Of a stretch of DNA of 64,000 nucleotides, positions 47,453 to 60,519 are shown piece after piece. Within the stretch, counting starts at the first letter, position 1; every line of letters starts with the position of its first letter. A model generated the notes under the pieces. That model was given only the letters and a program-made list of their open reading frames with translations, was not told where the DNA came from and ran no database searches. The translations under genes were made by a program, and so were the position numbers. Origin of the DNA: Epiperipatus broadwayi (lineage: Eukaryota; Onychophora; Udeonychophora; Euonychophora; Peripatidae); assembly GCA_028023455.1 (NCBI GenBank), contig JAQFVV010012396.1, forward strand, positions 12,317,296 to 12,381,295. Reading direction: 5' to 3'.

Positions 47453-50011
47453 TAGAGTGACCAGATGCACTGATTTTTAAGGATTTGTCCCTATTTTTGA
47501 TTTAAATATCCCAGTGTCCCTGAAATGTCTTTTTGGAATTGCTGTATATCTTAGTCTTCAAATACTCATAATTATTATATGACATACATAAATAATTCAT
47601 TGCAAAAATGATAATTTCTTGACCCTCTCTGTCCATATCAGTCTTTACATTAATATTATAAAAACTCCAGGCAAATTCCAATACCAAAACAAAGATCGGA
47701 CCTAATTGTATATGGTCACTAATATATTGTATGCCCAGGTTCTCAAGTTAGATGCACTCTCATATCCAACATTGCTTTGGAATATGTTCAATTGGATTCT
47801 TGCAAGCTAAAATGAACAGTGCTTGCACCTGCTTTGATTGAAAGTCTAGTTTTGCTAATTCTTTATTGATACTAATTTTATGCAGTGATAAAATTAGTAG
47901 GAATATTAATAACCCCAAACAAGAGACAACATGCCAAAAAAGGAAAATGTATTTACAATGATGAATATACACAGGAATAGCATTTTATAAAAAAAAAAAA
48001 AGGATGTGATGACTATGAAGTGAAATGCGAATTCTGTAATGTTTATATTAGTGTTTCACACAGTGGCAAATCTGACATAAAAACTCATATAAACAGAAAC
48101 ACAAAATACATTTCTCAGAGGCATCAATGTTGAAAAAATTAGACTATCACAAAACAGTCAGCACAGGTAAGGATAGCATTGCAGCAAATGAGTTAACAAC
48201 AGCATATTACATTATTTGACACCATCAATATTTTGTTCGATGGACTGTACTAATCATTTATTTAGTAAATTTTTCCAGATTCTAAGATTGCACAAAAATT
48301 TTCATGTAACACACTAAAACTTCTGTGTTAATTACACAAATATTGGGATCACACTGTGAACAAAAACTTAAAAGTGATTTAAACAATGCTAAGTCCTTCA
48401 GTATATCCATGGATGCAAGTAATCATAATGCAATAAAAATGTTTCCCTTGATCGTACATCATTATTCAAAAAAAAAAAAAAAAACGGAATCCAAGTAAAG
48501 TTATTCAAAATTTTTAATTTACCAAATAAAACATCAGATGCTATTTATAATTTAATAGCAAATAATTTCAAAGAATTTAATATTGATTCCAGCAAATGTA
48601 TTCCATATGGAGTCGATAATTATAATACAAATTTAGGCAGATGGAATAGAAAAGGATGTGTGAAAATATTAACAAAAATTTAATGGATGAGGATTGTACT
48701 GCTTGCATTTTGCACAATGCTGCACAATCTGGTACTGAATGGCTACCATGTGACAATGAAGTCATTGCAATAGAAAAATTCCTATTTTTTCATATATACA
48801 ATCCGAACAGAAAAGTTAAAAGAATTTTATGATTTCATACATATAGAATATTCAACTCTAGTTTCACACTCTAAAACTCTGGGTTAAGTTTGTGTAAATC
48901 GATTCAAAAAATCATTGAATTGTATGATGGATTGAAATCTTATTTTTTATCTGAAGAGAAGCCACAGATACTTTTACTACGATTTTTTTCAAAATTCGAT
49001 AATTGATCCATAATTTTATGTCTATTTTTAATAAACAAATTCTTAAAATTTAGAATAATAATAACCATAATAGAGGTAATAAAAATAATATATGAAACAA
49101 TTCAGATGATGAAAACATGAATTGAAAATAAATTTATTTCACACTCTGTTGAACAAATGTTTTTAAAAATTGATCTGTTAGAGACAGAAAAAAAACTCCT
49201 TCAAAGAAGATGCCCAAAAGCTATACAAAACTTCTTTAGCATATTTGGGAAAAACTACTTTAACTTTTAGCAAATTTACATCTTTTAGCTGGATGGATTT
49301 AAAAGAAATACCAACATGGAATGATGTGCTTTACAACTAATACTGGTTTAAATAATATTGATATACCCATCGATGATAATCTATTAATAGATCAGTTCAA
49401 AGTATTAAAAATTTTTGTCTTGAGCAAACTTAAAAACAATGAAACTATTTGGCTTGAAAATTCATGCTGTGAATGTTGGCAAAATTCTTTACATCTGTAA
49501 AATTTACTGAACAAGTATCGAATATTGAAACAATATGCCAATATTATTTACATTATCTACTCATAACGCAAATGTGGAACGAATTATTTCCTTAATAAGT
49601 AGTCAATGGACAAAGGAAAGAAATAACATGGATTTAGAAACTCGAAATTGTATAACTTTATGCAACTATAATATGAAAATGAGCTGTGTCAAATTTAGTG
49701 ACTACATTAGGGACAATAAAAACCGATTACAATCTATAAGCAACAGTTTGAAATATAATAAAAAATAATATGTATTTTAATATTTGAAAATATTTTAAAA
49801 ATTTATTATCCAGTTGCCTTTCTTAAGCATTGTTCTGTTACAATGTAAAGTTATTGGTCCCATGTGTCATGGATTGTACCACATGCATGTAGAGAGTGAG
49901 CCTCAGGTAGGGTCATAGCATAAGCTACATTACCATGATTCCTGATTCTGGGCAGTAAAAAAGATTGGGCATCATGTCCCAATTTTTAATTGAACCAATC
50001 TGGTCATCCTA
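47453..50011 (+). mobile_element. Nearly complete hAT transposon, 2.56 kb
   Basis: The ends TAGAGTGACCAGAT and, inverted, TAGGATGACCAGAT agree at 12 of 14 positions and resemble a known hAT end type (TAGGGTGACCAGAT). Flanks TATAAACA (47445-47452) and CATAGACA (50012-50019) agree at 6 of 8, the length of a hAT target duplication. Inside is one broken transposase gene on the plus strand, with start and dimerisation domain both present. It is an old full-length insertion. Confidence 0.85.
47931..49768 (+). pseudogene. hAT transposase with BED finger and dimerisation domain, broken
   Basis: The likely start is ATG at 47931 (MPKK). A frame change gives CIYNDEYTQE, and a BED-type zinc finger follows with CEFC and SDIKTHI (48020-48110). 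The catalytic domain begins with SFSISMDASNHNAIKMFPL near 48395, whose D is the usual first catalytic Asp. Further pieces are IPYGVDNYNTN (48600) and ACILHNAAQ (48705). The C-terminal dimerisation domain is the open frame at 49535-49768 (NANVERIISLISSQWTKERN). Many frameshifts and stops separate the pieces. The intact enzyme would bind the ends and cut and paste the element. Confidence 0.8.
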
Positions 50012-50019
50012 CATAGACA

Positions 50020-51695
50020 TCATGATAATTTTATAATGGAATGCTAAAACTTCATAAAAGTTTACTATGTAGTTCACATGAGACATTAAATTAAATCATA
50101 GTAAGAAGTTTGATATTTGAAGAGGCTAGTTATCATTGAATTAATCGAGTAGATCACAGCTTAGTTTTATTGTCTTATTGACTTAGTAGCTAAAATAGCG
50201 TACAGGGATGATATATATATGCTGAATGTAGCATATCAATCCACAAGTAATTTTTTATTTTGATTTCATTTGTATTTTAGTTTCTATAAACGCTATCAAA
50301 AAATTGTATCACCAACCGTCCCCATTTTAAATATTTTTCGTCTCCTTGCTCTTTTTATATAGCTGCTCATTCTTTTCTCATTTTCATTAATATAATACAC
50401 ATATTTGCAAAATGATGCTTTAATCATTTCTTGCATCTAAAGGAAGTATATATTTGTGCATTCTCGAAATTATATCTAATTTGATAAACGTTAGATAAAA
50501 GACGTTTTTTTTGTTTTTTTTTCAGAATGAATAAATAGTATCAATTCAAATATATATATCGGCAACTATTATCATTGAATTACAACTATTCATATATATA
50601 TATATACAGAGAAAATATTTTAATATAAATTTTAATTGCACATGCAAACCATAATTGTGTTTTTTTTTTATTGCCAATTAATTTAATCATATTGATAACA
50701 ATGATTATTTTAGATTAGAAGTTGAATTCTTATTGTTATCGTGTTTCGATGTCTTTTTTTAAGTTGTGCAGTTTATCATAAAATAATAAAATTTTAAATA
50801 AAATGCTTTAATTAGATGTACTTAAAATTATTAATTGCAATTTTTGTTACTCACAGAATAGTTATTATTAAAATAAATATTTTACGATTAGCAATTTTGA
50901 AAACAAATGTAGCTTTAGTAATATCGCGTAATTTAAATCTTTTCGAAATTAGTTTACATAAAAATATACATTACCTACGTAAGACAATGAATGAGTATTC
51001 CTACATTTGTTTTATACCTTATTAAATAAGACCAACGAAATTCTTAACCAGTTAACACAATATCAGGAATAAGACAAGTTAGCCTAATATTTTTTTTTAA
51101 AATGCCAAACCTGAATACCTGTAGGCGCTTTATTGTAAAGTAAGGCGTATTGTGTGAGACATTAATAAATTTCATTCTAAAAAATTTAAATATATTTTAT
51201 TGTTGATATAATTTATTCTATTAAATATTTATTTAAATAATAATTACATAAAGTCATTAAAATTACGTATAGATTTGAAGTAGAAGATAAAATCCTTCAT
51301 GATACAATGGACAAAAACACAAGTAGTTAACAACATCATACATATAATAACAGGTGTATATATGTTAATGTTACAGTATTAATTAGTAAACAAAAAATAT
51401 AATATTTTAAAATTTTACCAGACGTTTTTTAAAAAAAAAAAAAAAAAACGAAAAAAATATAAAAAGTGATGTGGATATTATTTCAGAAATCTGTCATTCG
51501 TGTAAATTCATGTACATACAGCCCAGTGCAATTTAGTACAATATAGAATGAGGTGCTCAAAAATTAACTTCAGAAACAATTGGGGTGAGGGGGCTCAGTT
51601 TGATTAGTTGATTGAAATTGTCTTGAGCGATTTAGTGGAGTTACTTTATTTTTCTACTCTATAGTTAGCTTTAATATATGTCTGCTACATAATCC
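50020..51695. other. A+T-rich non-coding stretch
   Basis: Nothing recognised besides TA repeats near 50575-50605 and A runs near 51430. Confidence 0.4.
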
Positions 51696-51703
51696 CTCTA
51701 GAA

Positions 51704-52193
51704 CAGGGGTGGGCAAATAGCAGCCTGAGGGCCATATGCAGCCCACTATGAGTTTTTATGCGGCCCACCAAGACAATTAGAAAAATCCGTCTTGAACTGA
51801 GATTTCCTTCCCATGTACGACCGAAGATTTCGTATTTTCCACTAGGATGGCCACATCAATACACATGTGCAGTGTAGATACGATGTACAGTGCTTTTCCA
51901 GTTGATGTGGTTAATTTCAATTTTGTCTTTGCATTAGCAAATATATACATTTCCAACTTTAGTGAAACCATGAACCCTCTGAAAAAATGTAAAATCGGTG
52001 ATGAATGTCATGTGTTTAATGAAGAATGGATAAACAAATATTTCTTTGGCAATACAGGGAATAAAGCAGTGTGTTTATTGTGTCGTGAAAAAAGGTGCAG
52101 CCCTCTGCTAACTTTCACTTCCACAAAGTGGCCCCCAATGCGGCTCTTCACCAATCTATGCGGCCCTCGAGCCAAAACAATTGCCTACCCCTG
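51704..52193. mobile_element. Deleted hAT element keeping the start of its transposase gene
   Basis: The ends CAGGGGTGGGCAA and, inverted, CAGGGGTAGGCAA agree at 12 of 13. CTCTAGAA and CTCTAAAA (51696-51703, 52194-52201) are 8-bp duplications agreeing at 7 of 8. GC-rich subterminal words (GCGGCCCACC; inverse near 52150) are typical of this hAT group. Only about 490 bp remain, so most of the gene was lost by internal deletion. Confidence 0.9.
51970..52100 (+). pseudogene. N-terminal fragment of a hAT (GTF2IRD2/SCAND3-like) transposase
   Basis: From ATG at 51970 the frame reads CHVFNEEWINKYFFG and KAVCLLCREK, matching the start of hAT transposases related to GTF2IRD2-like and SCAND3-like proteins: a conserved FxxEWxxKYFF stretch, then the first Cys pair of a BED finger. 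After about 45 residues it runs into the right subterminal sequence. The frame upstream of this ATG (51847) looks fortuitous. No catalytic domain remains. Confidence 0.75.
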
Positions 52194-52459
52194 CTCTAAA
52201 ACATATTGCAATAAAAAAAAATGTATACAAAAGATATGGGTTATTTATTAATAACATCACAGTGAATTACACGAACATTTTTAGTCTACACATGTATATT
52301 TCAAATTAATAATAATAATAATTTGACATGAAAAATGCTTTAATAATAATAAATAAAAATACATATGAATGTATGTCTACTTGTAATTAAATAGATTTAC
52401 ATGGTAACATTGTATTACAATACTAGTTGAACATCATCATTAATTGTTTACCTCTACTT

Positions 52460-52572
52460 TTTTTTTTTTCCATATGTCATAGCATCGGCCGGGACGTGAA
52501 CCCACAACCGTCTGCAACCAACTACATGCTTGCAAGGCGGTTGCAATAACCTCTCGGCTAATAATGCTTGAC
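52460..52572 (-). mobile_element. tRNA-related SINE with 16-bp perfect target-site duplication
   Basis: TTGTTTACCTCTACTT lies on both sides (52444-52459 and 52573-52588). The minus strand reads GCATTAT, A box TAGCCGAGAGG, B box GGGTTCACGTCC, then GGCCGATGC. The ends GCATT and GATGC can pair like an acceptor stem, and the T-arm keeps four pairs. A short poly(A) tail is at the low-coordinate side. The anticodon arm does not fold well, so it is a tRNA-derived SINE and not a tRNA gene. The clean duplication suggests a young insertion. Confidence 0.9.
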
Positions 52573-52588
52573 TTGTTTACCTCTACTT

Positions 52589-54633
52589 GCCACTCTCTTA
52601 ACACAATTTAATCTAGCATCTCAATTCTGTAGCTATAATATAAACTTTAATGAATTCACATGGCTGTAATTATCTATAACCATTAAGAAGGGAAGTATGC
52701 TAGTAATCAGAGAAAGATTAGACAGAAGTACGGTTATGCAATTTAGCCAAAAAAGAAAAGCTATGGAAATTGGAGTATGAAAAATCACGTACTCGATAAG
52801 GAATACATCAGAAGTTCTTGATTTTGCATAATAATCCAAGTCATGAACAATGATTATTGTAAAATTAAAAACTGTAATACTAACAAATATATATTATTTA
52901 AAAGCAGTGTGGACATGTATCAGAAAAAGAAAAAAAAGCATTTATGCAGTTTTACAAGTACTGTATAATATTTTGCTTTTAATTAATTTTCAGTTACAAT
53001 TAAATTAAATAAAGATAATTAAAATCCTATAAAAATATTATTTTAATATTTAATGCGTTATGAAGAAAAATAAATTAGTTGCATTGAATTTTTTTTTGGC
53101 AAGCTAAAATTGTTACCAAGAGGTCAAAGTTTATCATCTAATAAAATCATAAGTATTTCAGCTATTAATTGTATGAAATTAAGCATTGTTGAAATTAATT
53201 TATAAATTGAAAATTGAGTTTTAAGTAACAAATTTTGTTTGGAAGATAAAAATATTATTTTTCTTTAAATTTTTTAATAAGGATAATTTTACATTTTAAG
53301 ATTTCCAATTTCCGTTTTTATAAAAGTAAAAATCTTCTTGTTTGAAATAAAAAATATTCACATAATGTTCAAAAATAAAAAAGTGAAGGTAATTTTGATT
53401 ATATTATTTTCTTTGATGATGAATTTATTAATTAAATGAGTCATTAACCTGAGATTGATCAAAAAACAAATATGCCAGTGATTTAATAAATTATTCACAT
53501 GAAGATTATGAGAACAGCAAATGCATATAAGAAATGAAAAATAAAACCTGTGGACTGTTCTTTAATTTTTCTCTGGTTGCAATTACATATGAAACATCTA
53601 AAGGTGAAAATGATTCATTATCTTGGAGTTTTCTGAGTAACATAAGCATTGAAAAACTGTAAGTCATCATTTCTATTTTTCAATTACAACTGTGAGGAGA
53701 TTATTTATCACTAGTTTGAATTATAAGATTGTCAACCTTCTTCAAGCTATCGCCACTGCCTAGAAATATAATTACTAGGAAAGAATGGGAATAAACCATG
53801 AAAAACTTGCCTATTGTAATTTTGTAAGATAGAATGCCTCCCGAGTTGTTTATATGCCAATACCAATAAGCTGTGGAAAACTGAAGGATTAAAATAAAAT
53901 TCATTCAAGCTACTGATGTAAAAGGATATCTGTGCAAAACTCAAGATTTTTATAGAGATTTTAAGAGATAGTTATTTTGAATTCTGCCAAAAGCCTGTTT
54001 TATTCAAATTAAACAGTGCACAATAAAGCAAAACTAAACAAAGATAAAATAAATTAAGCAAAAGTAAAAAATTCTGTAAAGTCTTATTTTTCATTGTATC
54101 AAAGTTAATTTAAATATTCCAAGACATTAGCATTTAATTACCAATAGATTCAACAATTTGAAAAATTCATAGTTTTTTTTCTTCTTGTTCTCTCTGTTAA
54201 ATATTTTATCAAATTTGCATTATCATTTACATAACATATCTTTATATATATATTTTTTATTGTGAGATATTTAATAATGTAATTTTTTACTCCATAAAGT
54301 AGACACATGTAATTAACAAATCTTTGAAGAAGTGGAGTGGGGAGGGAGTTGTTAAATCTAGCCAGACATACATGCAAATAGACACATGATATTGGAACAA
54401 CATATGTATTTATGGATGTGTTTACCATGAAAAGGTAATTTAATGTATCATTAAATAGTTTATTTATGTATGTGAAGGATCACCTAATATATAAAAATAA
54501 ACATCCAAGCGCTGCCAAGTTGTGTTTAATCATGGGTAACTTATTATGATAGAGCAATTGTTCAGGGAGTAGAGATAAGCATATACATCTTTTGAATAAA
54601 ATTGATTTGTGCTAACCAGTATCATCTTTACAA
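52589..54633. other. A+T-rich non-coding stretch
   Basis: No gene or element recognised. Confidence 0.4.
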
Positions 54634-55029
<396 letters not shown>

Positions 55030-55030
<1 letters not shown>

Positions 55031-55900
55031 GTCTCAAAAATCCATTCTCGCAAACGTCTACCACTTCACCCAATTCTCACATTCGAATCCAAAAACAATT
55101 AATATAATCTCTGCATAGCAAAAAAAAATTTCATATCTAAAACAGCCTGTAAAATCACTCCTACAAACAAAGCATCTCCTATTCAAGCATATCTAAAGAC
55201 ATTATTCATTTCATTATTGGCTAAAAAAAAATTTGTTTTTCAAATCACTCAAAATAAATTCATGTATTGGGTCATTCACTTTTACACCCTCTACAAGATG
55301 ATAATAAAACTATACTCAGTATCATAACAAATAACTTTTGCCATAAACTCAACTTCTGGTAACTTGAACCAAAATATTATGACTTTTTACTTAAAATTAA
55401 CGTCAATTTACTACCTATGTAATACTTTCTAAAATATAACAGAAACTGCCAAAATGTAGACAACTATGCACCTTTGTAACAAAGATTCAGAAACACAAGA
55501 TCATCTTTTTTTTTTAATGCCAAGAACTTAATAGCATTCGTTCAATAATTCATACACTCTTCAAAAATAAAAAATTAAATATAAAAAGCCTATTTGACTC
55601 ATTCAAAAAAGAAGCCTTTGCTGATATCAGAATCAGTATATTCATCCTCTATGCCTTATGGTGTACAAGGTATAAATTCATATATAACAATAACCCAAGA
55701 AGGCACCCTAACACATTCAAAAATAAATTGGATAATATATATCAAAGAGACAAAAGAACTACAAACCAAACAACTTTCATTGATGCTTGGTCTCAAGTGC
55801 ACTTACCCTCAAGTCTTTAGAAAAAAATCAACACTCAATATTAATAAATCTGATATAAAAAGTAGAAACTAAAAGGTACTACTTGCCACTATTGCAATAC
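55030..55900 (+). pseudogene. LINE-B fragment: RT C-terminal region
   Basis: Across frames the region gives KINVNLLPM, a decayed knuckle with CNKDSETQDHLFF (55475-55515), ALWCTRYKFIYNNN and RRHPNTFKNKL (55650-55730). The order is the same as in the copy at 32.7-33.1 kb. The start is uncertain. The frame at 55594-55872 overlaps it out of phase. Confidence 0.55.
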
Positions 55901-56036
55901 CTCAGATAAAAAAAAAACAATTCCGTACAATTGTGACTTTTTTCTTATTTTCAAAACTTTGTGAGTCATATAAAAACTATTATGTTATTTAGATTTATAA
56001 CAATCACTAATAATATGTAGACAAAAGAAATAATAT

Positions 56037-56138
56037 GTCAAGCATTGTTAGCTGAGAGGTCATCGCAGCCGCCTTGTAAGCAAGTAGTTGGTTGCAGACG
56101 TTTGTGAGTTCATGTCCCGGCCGATGCTATGACATATG
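56037..56138 (+). mobile_element. tRNA-related SINE with 14-bp perfect target-site duplication
   Basis: AAAAGAAATAATAT flanks the element on both sides (56023-56036 and 56139-56152). The sequence has A box TAGCTGAGAGG and B box GAGTTCATGTCC and ends GGCCGATGCTATGACATATG, matching the minus-strand SINE at 52460-52572. No separate poly(A) tail is seen because the target is A-rich. Confidence 0.9.
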
Positions 56139-56152
56139 AAAAGAAATAATAT

Positions 56153-57065
56153 AACCTATTTTACTTTGTTGAATAAAGTCCTTTGAAAGCAAGTCAGTAG
56201 AGGATCAACTTCATAATCAATATGGCTATAATCTTTGATCCATCATTGATCCACCCAGAACAAAAAAAAAATTGAATGACTTTATTGTTCAAGAATTCAT
56301 AAAATATTTGAATGCTGGGAGTACTGGAACTGAATTAGATCCAAAGTTTTTAAACTCCAGAGTTTATGGATGTTGTCACCTTATGTATGTTAAGTTTACT
56401 GCATAAAGGCAGAATAGATAACTAAGCAAAAGGGTAATACGATCAAATGATAATATATGACTATCAGTGATAATTGCCTGGCTTACTATTTTTTTAACAT
56501 ATTTATTTTTCTAATTTATATCACATAAATATATTAAAATAAATTATAATTAAATAATTATGATAATTGTATATATAAATTCACAAAAATTCAAAAAATT
56601 AAAAATCTGTCAAAAGATTTTATAGTATATGGTCTATATATATTTTAAATTTAAATTAAGAAATAAATTGACAATATAACAGATGTTGGGAAATTCTAAA
56701 GCTGCTATAAAATATTAAACTAAGAATTAACCTGAGGATTACAAAGAAACATTTAATTAGTAAAAAGTTTCAATTTGAAGAGGATTAGATTAAGAAACAA
56801 AGATTAAAAAAAAAAGAATATCAATCAAAAGTGATTGATTGACAAATATACATAAATATAATATAAATACATTTAAAAGTTATTAAGTAACAACTATTTA
56901 TTTTTATTGAGATAACATAAGTTCAGTAAAACAAAAAATACTGGTACTAAATATACTCATATAATCATATATTTATATATAATGAAGCTAGATATGGTCA
57001 GATAATCATACATACATATATATTTACAACTGCCTTTATAGCACTTTTAAATATGGGACCCCCCC
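56153..57065. other. A+T-rich non-coding stretch
   Basis: No gene or element recognised; ends next to a run of 11 C at about 57060. Confidence 0.4.
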
Positions 57066-57069
57066 CCCA

Positions 57070-57330
57070 TTTTTCTAAATGTCAACATCATTTGCACTCT
57101 TATCATTTATATATTTAGTATACAGTTTTTTCAACATTTTCTTTGATTTTTCATTTGCTTCTTTTAAAATATTTATAATTCCATCATTCCTTGGAATTCT
57201 TCCATTCTGAACAGATTTAATTGTTAGTTTCATCTCTTGTTAATAACTGTGATACTCCGTTTTCTTGTTCTTTAATGCTGTATATTTCAAATTTTATATC
57301 ATCTTTTTTTTTTAGTGATAAAAACTATCT
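57070..57330 (-). pseudogene. RTE LINE fragment, RT N-terminal part
   Basis: On the minus strand it reads IKSVQNGRIPRNDGI and KKMLKKLYTKYINDKS, the block before the RT fingers in RTE and BovB elements, where the usual sequence is KNGKAPGxDGI. The LYTKYINDK part matches LYTKCLNDK upstream of the RT in the copy at 3976-5399, so this is the same family. The catalytic core is absent. Confidence 0.65.
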
Positions 57331-58150
57331 TTTCTTTTTATTACTGACCGATCCCATTCCAAGACTTAATTTTATATGTTTAAAACTTAAAATGCTTTTT
57401 TCTTTCTTGTTCTCATTGATCTTCAAAATCTGTTAATATTTTAAAATAAAATGCAATTTCTATTTTAAATTTATTGGAGATTAAAAAATAGCATCTGATA
57501 TTTTTCCTTTAATAATTGTTATCTTTCTAACATATAACCAATGATTACATTTTGTATCTTAAAATTTATAACTTCTATTAGCATCAAAAATGGAAATACA
57601 GTCATTATGCTGATTTTTTTTTGTATAAATTATATTTAAAAAATCATTTATAATAGCTATTATAGAAAATATATATTAATAATTATAGATTAAAAGCCTT
57701 TTTTAGCATATGATTTTATGCCTTTATCAAATGTTAAAACATTTGTTTTAACCAACCGTTAAACTAATATTGCATACATAGCACCACCTACTGTTTTGTA
57801 ATAGAAATAAAATAATAATAAATAAAATAAAACATGGATACTATAAAATAAAATTGTTACAATAATCCATATTGTTAGAGATTCAATAAAGGTTGAAAAA
57901 AATTATTGATATAATTTAACAATACACAGAGTAGGTAAAAAATCTTATACTATTTTATATATACTATCACATTATATAATTTTCCAATTATTTTTAATAA
58001 ACTACTTACTAACTAAATTTATTGAAGTTTTATAAATATTCATACAATTACCTATGTTATGCTTAACATTGATTTTTAATTAAATTAAAGGGTTTAATAC
58101 TTCTATAGCATATATTTTATATCAATATGTTTAGTAGTTCATGTATAAAA
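57331..58150. other. A+T-rich non-coding stretch
   Basis: No gene or element recognised. Confidence 0.35.
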
Positions 58151-58191
58151 CAGATTTATCATGTCTCTTATTAATTGTACTGTTATAATCT

Positions 58192-58660
58192 TTGGTTTCT
58201 TCATCTAACTTTCTCTATATGACTCACAACAAGCATGGATACAAAATTTTTAAATCTGGAAAAGATAAATATAATATAGATCAAAATATATCTGGTTTAC
58301 AAAAGAAACAGTTTATTGAATTATATAAGGATTATGGATCTAACCTTAAAAATATACTTTTTAACTGTAAAAATCTATATTAAATAACAATATTTCTATG
58401 CAAAATGATTATAATAATGATGGTAACAATAGTCAAATAAAATGGATCAAACCTTCATATTTTTCTAAAATGTGTAATACATTAATAAAAAATAAAAATT
58501 ATTATGATAAACATATAAATTTTGGATGGTGCAAAAATCTGGACAAATTAATATATAATTATAAAATAAGAGATGACATAGAAAAAAATTATATATAAAA
58601 TTTTGACAATTGTAATGGACTTACAGAGAAACAATTAGATAAAAGAGCCAAAGAACAACA
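58192..58660 (+). pseudogene. Unrecognised, possibly split, AT-rich ORF pair
   Basis: Two frames, 58192-58383 (63 codons) and 58398-58598 (66 codons), lie in different phases with a 14-bp gap, and a third piece (LTEKQLDKRAKEQQQ) follows after a stop. All are rich in Asn, Lys, Tyr and Ile and look more protein-like than the other small frames (YKIFKSGKDKYNIDQN; KWIKPSYFSKMCNTLI). A frameshift could join the first two. I do not recognise the family. It might be a decayed mobile-element or virus-like gene, or chance. Confidence 0.35.
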
Positions 58661-59002
58661 GCAAAATTAATAGGAGAGACTATAAATCTGCTTTATACAT
58701 TTACTACTAAACATACAGGCATAAAATAGATGCTATAAAAATATTAAAAATTACATTAAAGATCAAAAAAGAAGACAAATATATAAAACAAATTATATTA
58801 AGTATAACATAAATAATTATATAAATATTTATAAAACTTCAATAAATTTAGTCTATTAAAAATTAATGTAAAATTATATAATAAGGTAGCACATATAAAG
58901 TTATATAAGATTCTTTTTCTTTCTAGTCTGTTTATTATTATTCTATATAGTCAATTTGTTTTAATCTTTACTGAATCTCTAACAATCTTGATTGCTGTAT
59001 CA

Positions 59003-59745
59003 GAATTTTATTTTATTCATGTTTTGCTTTCTTTAATGTTATTATTATTTTATTTCTATTACAGACTAGTCTATGGCACTCTGTATGCAATAATAGGCAC
59101 ATAAATTATAATAGAAGTTTAATATTTGGTAAGGGCATAAAGTCAAATGCTAAAAAATCTTTTAATGTTTAATAATTAATCTATATATAATAACTGTTAC
59201 ATATATTTTTTTTATTATTTTTTATAATTTCTATTAGTTAAAATGTAATCCAAATTTACTGTAACAATCATTTGAATACTTCCACATTCATTTCCTCTTT
59301 GGATTGTTTTTCACAAAATAATTCTTAATTTAGGTTTCTTTTTTTTTTTTTTTAGAAAATCCACAAGGGTATGAATTTTATTTTATTCATGTTTTGCTTT
59401 CTTTAATGTTATTATTATTTTATTTCTATTACAGAATAGTCTATGGCACTCTGTATGCAATAATAGGCACATAAATTATAATAGAAGTTTAATATTTGGT
59501 AAGGGCATAAAGTCAAATGCTAAAAAATCTTTTAATGTTTAATAATTAATATATATATATATATAATAACTGTTACATATATTTTTTTTATTATTTTTTA
59601 TAATTTCTATTAGTTAAAATGTAATCCAAATTTACTGTAACAATCATTTGAATACTTCCACATTCATTTCCTCTTTGGACTGTTTTTCACAAAATAATTT
59701 TTAATTTAGGTTTTTTTTTTTTTTTTTTTTAGAAAATCCACAAGG
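59003..59745 (+). repeat. Tandem duplication of a 370-bp unit
   Basis: 59003-59372 and 59373-59745 are nearly identical head to tail (GAATTTTATTTTATTCATG ... AGAAAATCCACAAGGGTAT). They differ by a TA-repeat expansion, a T-run length and a few substitutions. Each unit contains TTTCTATTACAG and a long T run ending in AG, which resemble splice acceptors. No coding frame supports an exon. Confidence 0.9.
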
Positions 59746-59901
59746 GTATGTCCTTTTCATTTCCATCTCTATATCCAAAATTACAGTCAGCAGTTCTCTT
59801 TCAAACATTTTTTATTTGTAGAAATGAAATTTCTTATGACAGTTTTAAAATACTGCTTGATCTATTCAAAAATATTCTGTGCATCATTATAATAGCTGCA
59901 C

Positions 59902-60279
59902 TATCATCATCATCAACCATTATCAATCCACTGCAGGATGAAAATATCTCCAAGTTCAAACCATCTTCTTCGATCTTTAGCTTCTCTTCTCCATGTCACC
60001 CTGCACAGTATCTTATTTCATCCATTCATCTCACATGTGGTCTCTTTCTGGGTCTTTTACAATCTCTTGGAATTCAGTTTAAGATTTCAATTGTCCATCT
60101 ATTATCAGCTCTTCTAGCAATAGGTCCAGCCCAACTCCACTTCAGTCTTTTAATTTTTTTCAATGACGTCAGTAACACCTGTTTATTCTTTTACCCATAT
60201 ATTGTGTGTTTTGATCTCTTCTTGTTACTCCTAATGTGCATCTCTCCATACTTCCTTGAATGATCTGAAGTCTCTGTAT
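59902..60279 (-). mobile_element. RTE LINE 3' fragment
   Basis: This is about 380 bp of the same 3' end as 3976-5399 (minus strand, GAT-type tail at the low side). It is diverged, with at least one frame shift near 60150. The plus frame at 59748-60263 is the antisense shadow of it. No clean target duplication was seen. Confidence 0.85.
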
Positions 60280-60519
60280 TGCTTTTTATACTCGAACAGA
60301 AATGCTGATTATATTACAGTCCTGATTAATGTGAAATTTTATAAGATTGTAAGCCAGTATCCTGTCAAAAAATAATAGGCCTTTCTTTTTCCATTATGAA
60401 TGTATTTCAAGTGCAACCATTCTATTCAGATGATCTGCATGATATCAGCCTAAAGGTTATTGTCTAGAAAGTGTAATGTTTGAATTTGAAATATGAATTA
60501 ACTCCACCCACAAAGTGTC
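60280..60519. other. Unassigned stretch before the Penelope-like repeat
   Basis: No recognisable element; it may belong to the upstream body of the next repeat. Confidence 0.3.

Noticed and set aside
56037-56138. A tRNA gene call for the A/B-box segment
   Set aside because: The anticodon stem does not pair, the body is longer than a tRNA, and the 14-bp flanking duplications show an inserted SINE.
59748-60263. 171-codon plus-strand open frame
   Set aside because: Its second half is the antisense of the RTE 3' end, and the first half has no motif.
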